In this document: piece after piece, positions 58,801 through 64,000 of the stretch | How positions within the stretch are numbered: position 1 is the stretch's first letter | How the letters are laid out: each line of letters starts with the position of its first letter | The notes under the pieces: model-generated | What the model saw: only the letters and a program-made list of their open reading frames with translations | Told to the model about the DNA's origin: nothing | The model's database searches: none | Source of the DNA: Streptomyces meridianus | GTDB lineage: Bacteria; Actinomycetota; Actinomycetes; Streptomycetales; Streptomycetaceae | NCBI RefSeq assembly: GCF_023703325.1 | Contig: NZ_JAMQGM010000039.1 | Location: forward strand, 80,061-144,060 | Reading direction: 5' to 3' | DNA: 64,000 nt | Made by a program: the position numbers and the translations under genes

Positions 58801-61216
58801 GCTGAACCCCGGCTCGCTCACCGACGCGCAGAAGGCGAAGTACCCGCACCTGAAGGACCGTCCGGCCTTCACCGTCGACCCGCGCGACCGCGACCGGGTG
58901 CGTGCCGCGCTGCGCGGCCAGGTCATCGCCACCCAGCGCGCGGCTTCGGGCGCGCTGACGGCCGCCACCGGCGTGCAGATCCCCGGTGCACTCGACGACC
59001 TCTACGCAAAGCAGGCGGCCGGCGCGGACCTCGGCCCGGTCTTCTCGAAGGGCCGGCCCACGCTCTCCGTGTGGGCCCCCACCGCCCGCAAGGTCGCGCT
59101 CGAACTCGACGGCCGCACCGTGCCGATGAGACGTGACGACGGCAGCGGGGTGTGGAGTGTCACCGGTGCGCGGAGCTGGTCCGGCAAGCCGTACCGCTAC
59201 GCCGTCACCGTATGGGCGCCGTCGGTGCAGAAGCTCGTCACCAACAAGGTCACCGACCCCTACTCGACCGCGCTGACCGCCGACTCGAAGCGCAGCCTGG
59301 TCACCGACCTGGAGGACCCGAGGCTGGCCCCGAAGGGGTGGGACCGGCTGCGCAAGCCGAAGGCGACGCCGTTGCGGAACGCCCAGATCCAGGAACTGCA
59401 CATTCGCGACTTCTCGATCGCCGACCGGACGTCGAAGCACCCCGGGCAGTACCTGGCCTTCACCGACCGCGGCTCGGACGGCATGCGGCACCTGACGTCC
59501 CTGGCCCGCGCAGGCACCTCGTACGTCCACCTGCTGCCCGCCTTCGACATCGGGACCGTCCCGGAGCGCAAGCAGGACCAGGCCACCCCGGACTGCGACC
59601 TCGCCTCGTACGCCCCCGACTCCGGGAAGCAGCAGGAGTGCGTGGGCAAGGCGGCCGCGAAGGACGGCTTCAACTGGGGCTACGACCCGTTCCACTACAC
59701 GGTCCCCGAGGGCAGCTACGCCAGTGACCCCGACGGCCCGCGCCGCACGGTCGAGTTCCGGCGGATGGTCCAGGGGCTGAACGGCGCCGGGCTGCGCACC
59801 GTCATGGACGTCGTCTACAACCACACCGTGGCCGGCGGGCAGGACGGCAAGTCCGTCCTGGACCGGATCGTGCCGGGCTACTACCAGCGGCTGCTGGACG
59901 ACGGCTCCGTCGCCACGTCCACCTGCTGCGCCAACACCGCGCCCGAGCACACCATGATGGGCAAGCTCGTCGTCGACTCGGTGGTCACCTGGGCCAAGGA
60001 GTACAAGGTCGACGGGTTCCGCTTCGACCTGATGGGCCACCACCCGAAAGCCAACATGCTCGCCGTCCGCAAGGCCCTCGACGGGCTCACGCCCGCCGAG
60101 GACGGAGTCGACGGCAAGAAGATCGTCCTCTACGGCGAGGGCTGGAACTTCGGCGAGGTCGCCGACGACGCCCGGTTCGAGCAGGCGACCCAGAAGAACA
60201 TGGCGGGCACCGGCATCGCCACGTTCAGCGACCGGGCCCGCGACGCGGTGCGCGGCGGAGGCCCCTTCGACGAGGACCCCGGCATCCAGGGCTTCGGGTC
60301 CGGACTGTTCACCGACCCCAACGGGTCGGAGAACAACGGAAGCCCGGCCCAGCAGAAGGCCCGGCTGATGCACTACCAGGACCTCATCAAGGTCGGGCTG
60401 AGCGGCAACCTCGCCGACTACACCTTCACCGACTCGTCGGGGAAGAAGGTGCGCGGCGCGGACGTCGACTACAACGGGTCGCCCGCCGGGTACGCGAAGG
60501 CGCCGGGCGACGCCCTGGCCTACGCGGACGCGCACGACAACGAATCGCTGTACGACGCGCTCGCGTTCAAGCTCCCGCGGAAGACCTCGGCGGCCGACCG
60601 CGGCCGGATGCAGGTCCTCTCCATGGCGACCGCGGCGCTCTCGCAGGGCCCGGCGCTCTCCCAGGCCGGCTCGGACCTGCTGCGATCCAAGTCGCTGGAC
60701 CGCAACTCCTACGACAGCGGCGACTGGTTCAACGCCCTGCACTGGAGTTGCGCCGACGGCAACGGGTTCGGGCGCGGACTGCCCCCCGCCGCGGACAACA
60801 AGGCCAAGTGGCCGTTCGCGAAGCCGCTGCTGGCGGATGCCGCGCTGAAGCCCGGCTGCCGGGAGATCCGGGGCGCCTCGGCCGCGTACCGGGACCTGCT
60901 GCGGATCCGCAGCACGGAGAAGGCGTTCGGCCTCGCCTCCGCCGGTGAGGTCCAGTCGGCGCTGTCGTTCCCGCTGTCGGGGAAGGCGGAGACACCGGGC
61001 GTCGTCACCATGCGACTCGGCGCGCTCGTGGTCGTCTTCAACGCGAGCCCCGAGCGGCAGGAGCAGCGGGTCCCGGACCTCGCCGGTACGGCGTACGCCC
61101 TGCACGAGGTCCAGGCGAAGGGCGCGGACGAGACAGTCCGCAGGTCCTCGTACGACAAGTCATCCGGGACGTTCACCGTCCCGGCCCGTACGGTCGCGGT
61201 CTTCGAGCGCGGCTGA
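55868..61216 (+). CDS. pulA: Secreted bifunctional amylopullulanase (two GH13 modules)
   Basis: A 1,782-residue extracellular enzyme. Signal peptide about residues 1-38 (ALLAALVPALAAPAYA|AP). Module 1 (about 45-620) is a complete GH13 alpha-amylase-type domain: DVITNHTADTV, DGFRIDTVKHVD (about 304), FGEVYAA (about 342), FLGNHDMGR (about 411). Residues about 720-910 hold two pullulanase-associated CBM41-like repeats (VVHYQRPDGDYEGWQL and VLHYHRADGDYDGWGL). Then a CBM48-like strand domain (LSVWAPTARKVALELDG) and module 2, a GH13_14-type pullulanase: VMDVVYNHTV, DGFRFDLMGHHP (about 1381), LYGEGWNF, YADAHDNESLYD. It cuts alpha-1,4 and alpha-1,6 bonds. The TTG start has AAGGAG 7 nt upstream. Confidence 0.95.
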   Translation: MTGPSRHPLRRPAAAVATAVATALLAALVPALAAPAYAAPPPPPSDRALAAEPARHDLTREQFYFVLPDRFANGSTANDRGGLTGGRLETGFDPEDKGFYQGGDLKGITEKLDYIKGLGTTAIWMAPIFKNKPVQGEGSGGASAGYHGYWITDFTQVDPHFGTNAELEKLIDKAHAKGMKVFFDVITNHTADTVDYAEKKYGYRSKGAHPYLDRDGRPFDDRDGMRPVDEDSFPYTPRVRAREKTPAWLNDPTMYHNRGDSTFAGESSEYGDFVGLDDLWTERPEVVEGMEKIYQRWVRDFDIDGFRIDTVKHVDMDFWTQWATTLDAYAAKQGRDDFFMFGEVYAADPKITSPYVTQGRLDSTLDFPFQDAARAYASRSASAGKLASVYGQDYRYTTDKANAYEQVSFLGNHDMGRIGTFLKQDNPKADDTELLRRAKLANALMFLGRGNPVVYYGDEQGFTGAGGDKDARQTLFASKTADYLDDDQLGTDRTHASDAYDTSHPLYRSIAGLSRLTGAHPALRDGIQQERYAADGEGVYAFTRTDAKQRVEYLVAVNNATEAKSVDVPVGSAAGTAFEGLYGDEGTVRAGADRKVTVEVPALSAVVLKAGKRLPEPSVKPSIEVKAPEAGATGTVEIAADVDGGGLNRVVFAAQTGNGPWRVLGSADHAPYKVTQHLPDRVRAGTPLRYKAVVVDSAGRRAGALASSTAGQAPEPEKPSAVQRDYAVVHYQRPDGDYEGWQLKSGDTAAAFIGRDAYGAFAWVKLGEDATELPFTVEKNGTADGPQRTVNLARTGEVWIEQGKDGLEQTKPDGAYPPQDEKKAVLHYHRADGDYDGWGLHTWTGAAEPTDWNKPLQPVKQDAYGVTFEVPLAEGATSLSYILHKGDEKDLPSDQSLDLATHGHEVWMLAGQQPYLLPQTGGAPDLDLEKAEAQWIDRDTVVWKVKATEATSQQLVYASEGGITVEDGALSDEGHWLRLNPGSLTDAQKAKYPHLKDRPAFTVDPRDRDRVRAALRGQVIATQRAASGALTAATGVQIPGALDDLYAKQAAGADLGPVFSKGRPTLSVWAPTARKVALELDGRTVPMRRDDGSGVWSVTGARSWSGKPYRYAVTVWAPSVQKLVTNKVTDPYSTALTADSKRSLVTDLEDPRLAPKGWDRLRKPKATPLRNAQIQELHIRDFSIADRTSKHPGQYLAFTDRGSDGMRHLTSLARAGTSYVHLLPAFDIGTVPERKQDQATPDCDLASYAPDSGKQQECVGKAAAKDGFNWGYDPFHYTVPEGSYASDPDGPRRTVEFRRMVQGLNGAGLRTVMDVVYNHTVAGGQDGKSVLDRIVPGYYQRLLDDGSVATSTCCANTAPEHTMMGKLVVDSVVTWAKEYKVDGFRFDLMGHHPKANMLAVRKALDGLTPAEDGVDGKKIVLYGEGWNFGEVADDARFEQATQKNMAGTGIATFSDRARDAVRGGGPFDEDPGIQGFGSGLFTDPNGSENNGSPAQQKARLMHYQDLIKVGLSGNLADYTFTDSSGKKVRGADVDYNGSPAGYAKAPGDALAYADAHDNESLYDALAFKLPRKTSAADRGRMQVLSMATAALSQGPALSQAGSDLLRSKSLDRNSYDSGDWFNALHWSCADGNGFGRGLPPAADNKAKWPFAKPLLADAALKPGCREIRGASAAYRDLLRIRSTEKAFGLASAGEVQSALSFPLSGKAETPGVVTMRLGALVVVFNASPERQEQRVPDLAGTAYALHEVQAKGADETVRRSSYDKSSGTFTVPARTVAVFERG

Positions 61217-61245
61217 CGGTCCCGGCATTCCAGCGGACCGCCGCG

Positions 61246-61279
61246 CGAGGCCCGTCCCCGACCCAGGGGGCGGGTCTCG
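61246..61279. terminator. Terminator between amylopullulanase and the next convergent gene
   Basis: CGAG-G-CCCG-T-CCCC / GGGG-G-CGGG-T-CTCG forms a 14-bp RNA stem (two G-U pairs) around loop GACCCA, 30 nt after the stop and 38 nt before the end of the convergent gene. Confidence 0.6.
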
Positions 61280-61316
61280 GCCGTTCCCGGGGTCGGGCGG
61301 CGTCGGGACCGGGGGC

Positions 61317-61769
61317 TCAGTTCGCGGCGGCCCGCTCGGCCGGGGCCGGGCCCAGTGCCCCGCCGCGGCGCAGCACCGCGTAGCCGATGCCGATGCCCAC
61401 GGCCACCGGCCACTCCAGGATCCCGGCCAGGCCCAGTGCCCCCAGACCGGCATACAACGGCAGTCCGCCCTTGGCGGGCAGCACCCGCTGGACCGTCGCG
61501 ATCGGCATGGTGACGGCCTTCTCGGCGGCGTGCGCGGCGCGGTCGAGGGGGATGGTGATGGTGACGTCGTGCTCGCCCGCCTCGTGCCGGGAGCCGTCGG
61601 CGGCCTTGGCTCCGGCTTTCCCGGCGCCGGCCTTCTTGGTGTTCGCCTTCTTCGTCGTCCCGGCGGCAGCCTTGGTGTCGGAGCCTCCCTTGCCCTTCGC
61701 GGCTGGTCCGCTCGGCGGCTTCGACGCCTTCTTCCGGGTGCTCTTCGCGGACGCGGCGGGAGTACTCAC
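61317..61769 (-). CDS. Lys/Ala-rich protein with C-terminal membrane segment
   Basis: A 150-residue protein. The first half is a low-complexity, histone H1-like stretch of Lys, Ala, Thr and Gly (KSTRKKASKPPSGPAAKGKG, TTKKANTKKAGAGKAG). The second half has HDVTITIPLDRAAHAAEKAV, then a hydrophobic hairpin, LPLYAGLGALGLAGILEWPVAVGIGIGYAV. GTG 61769 is chosen because AGGAGGAGG lies 4-6 nt upstream. It is divergent from the P-type ATPase-like gene (152 nt apart) and similar pairs occur in other streptomycetes. A DNA-binding membrane anchor is imaginable but unproven. Confidence 0.72.
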   Translation of the reverse strand: MSTPAASAKSTRKKASKPPSGPAAKGKGGSDTKAAAGTTKKANTKKAGAGKAGAKAADGSRHEAGEHDVTITIPLDRAAHAAEKAVTMPIATVQRVLPAKGGLPLYAGLGALGLAGILEWPVAVGIGIGYAVLRRGGALGPAPAERAAAN

Positions 61770-61920
61770 GATGCCTCCTCCTGATGGCCGTACCGTTTGC
61801 ATGCTCGTATTTCGATTCGACCAATGATGGACGGGTTTGTCGATCCGGGGGTGGCGTGATCCCCCGTACGGAGGCGGCATGACGGTCCCCGTGACGGCTG
61901 ACCGGAGAGGAGATCGCCCC

Positions 61921-64000
61921 GTGCCGGACACCCCGACGGCCGCGCCCACCGCCGGCACCGCCCCCGCCACGGGGCCGTCGATCGCCGGGGCGGTGCTCGG
62001 GGCCGTCGGAGTGACGGCGGCGCTCGTCGGACGACCGTTGCGAAGCGTGGCAGCCGCCTGGGCCGACGGGGTGGAAAACGCTGCGGGTGCCGTCGGCCGC
62101 ACCGGCCGGCACGCCGTTCACCGTGCCGAGGGCCTCACGGACTCCGTCACAGCGCTGTTCGATGCCGGCGAAAACCGGGCCAGGCGGCGGATGTGGTCGC
62201 GTCCCGGGCGGGCGCACATCGAAGTGCGCGGGCTGACCGGCCACGGGGACCGGCACCGGCGGCTGGCGCGCGGCGTGACGGAGGCGCTGCGCGACCTGGA
62301 GGGCGTCCGCTGGGCCGAGGTCAACGCTGTCCTGGGGCAGGTGGTCGTCGACGCCGACGAGGAAGGCTTCGACCTCGAGGGCCTGCTGGACGTGGTGGAA
62401 ACGGTCGAAGAGGAGCACGGCACCCACCACGAGTCCTTCGCCGGCAGGCGCCCGCCCCACCCGTTCGATCCCACCCCCGCCGTGCTCGCGTCCGCGTCAC
62501 TCGTCGCGGACTGCCTGGGCCTCGCCCTGTCGGCGGCCCGGCGCGTGACCCCGGTGCGGGTGTTCTCCCCGGCTCTGCGCGTCCCGCTGGTCGTCGCCGA
62601 GGCCCAGCCCCGCATCCGGCGCTACCTCGGGGAGCAACTCGGCCGTCCGCACGCCGACATGGTGCTCGGGGTGGCCCACGCGGTGACGCACGCCGTGACC
62701 GACGGGGCGACCCCCCTCGCGCTGGACGCCCTGCAACGCCTGCTGCAACTCGCCGAGATCCGGACCCGGCAGCAGGTGTGGGAGCGGCGCGAGGACGAAC
62801 TCGTGCGGGCCGGCGAACTGCCGGAGCACGCGCCGGACCGGCTCGAACGCCCCGTCCCGCTGCCGAAGGGGCCGGTCGAGAAATGCGGCGACCGGACCTC
62901 GCTGGCCGCCCTGATCGGGGCCGGAGGCCTGCTTGCCTGGGCCCGCAGGACCGACCGCGCGGCCGACGTGATGCTGGCTACCGTCCCCAAGGCCGCCGGG
63001 GCGGGCCGGGAGGCGTTCGTCTCCTGGCTGGCGCGGGGTCTGGCCCGTGGCGGTGCCATTCCGATGAACCCCTCGGCGCTGCGGACGCTGGACCGCGTCT
63101 CCGCCGTCGTCATCGACTCGGGGATCCTGTGCGCTCCACGGCCCCTGCTGGAGTCCGTCACCGCACGGGACGGGCTCGACGATGCCGAGGCATGGAGTGC
63201 TGCCCATGCGGTGCTCTCCGGCCGCTCCGTCGCCGACCTGGCCCACGAGGGCCCGTGGGAGAACAGCGAGTGGGGGCTGCGGCGGCCTCACGGCGCGCCG
63301 ATCATCCGGCCGGACGATCCGGGCGGCCTCGTGCTTGAGCTGTATGCGGTCGCGGACGGAAGGCCGCGGGCGAGCACCGTGGTCTGTTGTGAGCTCGACC
63401 CGCTGGCGGACGCCGTGGTGTCCGCGGCCCGTTCGGGGTCCCGTCGGCTGGTGCTCACGGAGCACACGAGCGCGGGCGAACTCCTGGCGTGGGCGCACCG
63501 CACGCTCCCGGACACCGCATCGATGACCGCGGAGGTGCGGAACCTGCAGGCCGAGGGGGGCTGTGTGTTGCTGATCGCCCGTCACGACCACGCGTTGGCC
63601 GCCGCCGATCTCGGCGTCTCCGTCCTGGCGCGGTCCGGGATCGGTGATGACGGGGCCGGCTGGGCCGCCGACCTGATCTGCGGGCCGGGCCTGGAACAGG
63701 TCTGGCGCGTGCTGCACGCCGTGGACGAGGCGCGCCGGGTCAGCTGCCGGTCGGTGCAGCTGTCCCTCGGCGGCTCGGCCCTCGGTGCTCTGCTCGCCGT
63801 CTCGCGCACCGGGCGGAAAGTCGGAGGACACACCACGTCGCCGGTGTACGGCGCCGCGTTCCTCGCCCTGCTCAGCGGGATCGGCTCCGCCCGCCGGGTG
63901 CACCGCAGGAAGCCGCCGCCCGCCCGCGTTCGCGGCGCCTGGCACGCCCTGGGCGCGCGGGAGACCGTGGGCCGCCTGCACGCCCTGCGCGGGCCCGGAC
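61921..64000 (+). CDS. P-type ATPase-like protein, N-terminal part (runs off the window)
   Basis: An open frame of 693 codons, unbroken to the window end. Residues about 95-170 form an HMA-like ferredoxin fold (AHIEVRGLTGHGDRHRRLAR...VNAVLGQVVVDADEE) without the metal Cys pair. From about 340 the sequence follows a P-type ATPase. In place of the phosphorylation motif D-K-T-G-T it reads VVIDSGILC (Asp399), and where G-D-G-x-N-D is expected it reads LLIARHDHALAAADLG (about 551-566). So this module is degenerate; large actinobacterial CtpI-like proteins carry such a half before an intact one, which would lie beyond 64000. The GTG at 61921 has GAGGAG 8 nt upstream; an in-frame ATG at 61879 with GGAGG is an alternative. 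Confidence 0.8.
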   Translation, partial: MPDTPTAAPTAGTAPATGPSIAGAVLGAVGVTAALVGRPLRSVAAAWADGVENAAGAVGRTGRHAVHRAEGLTDSVTALFDAGENRARRRMWSRPGRAHIEVRGLTGHGDRHRRLARGVTEALRDLEGVRWAEVNAVLGQVVVDADEEGFDLEGLLDVVETVEEEHGTHHESFAGRRPPHPFDPTPAVLASASLVADCLGLALSAARRVTPVRVFSPALRVPLVVAEAQPRIRRYLGEQLGRPHADMVLGVAHAVTHAVTDGATPLALDALQRLLQLAEIRTRQQVWERREDELVRAGELPEHAPDRLERPVPLPKGPVEKCGDRTSLAALIGAGGLLAWARRTDRAADVMLATVPKAAGAGREAFVSWLARGLARGGAIPMNPSALRTLDRVSAVVIDSGILCAPRPLLESVTARDGLDDAEAWSAAHAVLSGRSVADLAHEGPWENSEWGLRRPHGAPIIRPDDPGGLVLELYAVADGRPRASTVVCCELDPLADAVVSAARSGSRRLVLTEHTSAGELLAWAHRTLPDTASMTAEVRNLQAEGGCVLLIARHDHALAAADLGVSVLARSGIGDDGAGWAADLICGPGLEQVWRVLHAVDEARRVSCRSVQLSLGGSALGALLAVSRTGRKVGGHTTSPVYGAAFLALLSGIGSARRVHRRKPPPARVRGAWHALGARETVGRLHALRGPG

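Noticed and set aside
55640..61105. 1,821-codon open frame antisense to the amylopullulanase
   Set aside because: A product of high GC at third positions. Its translation is Val/Gly/Leu/Arg-rich with no motif, while the opposite strand encodes an intact two-module enzyme.

Overview
The window is chromosomal DNA from a Streptomyces (high confidence). It is very GC-rich, with G or C at nearly every third codon position. It uses GTG and TTG starts freely and has long antisense open frames that are only a GC artefact. Its gene families are typical of streptomycetes: EfeUOB, the mal cluster with AglA and a secreted amylopullulanase, GlnA2 and GlnE, PhoD-type phosphatase, and DUF4389/DUF805 membrane proteins. 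I see no rRNA, tRNA, CRISPR array, intact insertion sequence or biosynthetic cluster. The only trace of a mobile element is a decayed tyrosine recombinase beside a 98-bp tandem duplication.

Layout. 0-10.6 kb: tail of an MMPL transporter, a secreted protein of unknown role, a two-domain HTH regulator, an NCS2 purine permease, a PhoD-family phosphatase, a Bcr/CflA drug exporter, an Rsm22-type ribosome assembly factor, a dimethylarginine hydrolase and a glycerophosphodiesterase. 10.7-19.2 kb: a prim-pol domain protein, then an iron-uptake operon (efeO-efeB-efeU plus a lipoprotein) behind an iron-box-like sequence, a nucleotidyltransferase, a haem oxygenase, and methionine aminopeptidase. 19.2-31.7 kb: four MFS exporters interspersed with an F420-dependent NADP reductase, a site-2 protease, the broken recombinase, panB and an exo/endonuclease-type phosphatase. 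32.1-46.4 kb: glnA2, a LysE exporter with a possible leader peptide, an epoxide hydrolase, a three-gene cassette of a four-cysteine protein plus two YeeE-type sulfur-transport halves, small membrane proteins, and glnE.

46.5-61.2 kb is the maltodextrin region. The minus-strand operon malE-malF-malG-aglA-malR faces a plus-strand secreted alpha-amylase and a 1,782-residue amylopullulanase. TTGC/GCAA operator-like sites lie on both sides of the divergent promoter region, so one LacI-type repressor probably controls extracellular starch breakdown, maltodextrin import and intracellular hydrolysis together. The window ends inside a large P-type ATPase-like gene whose N-terminal ATPase module has lost its DKTGT motif.

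The points most worth a second look are: the four-cysteine/YeeE cassette; the degenerate ATPase module; the 128-nt overlap between efeU and the following lipoprotein gene; the 98-bp duplication and the repeated ACCGCAG-type sites around the decayed recombinase; and a set of five genes whose start codon lies exactly 7 nt after a TANNNT box, which predicts leaderless mRNAs.
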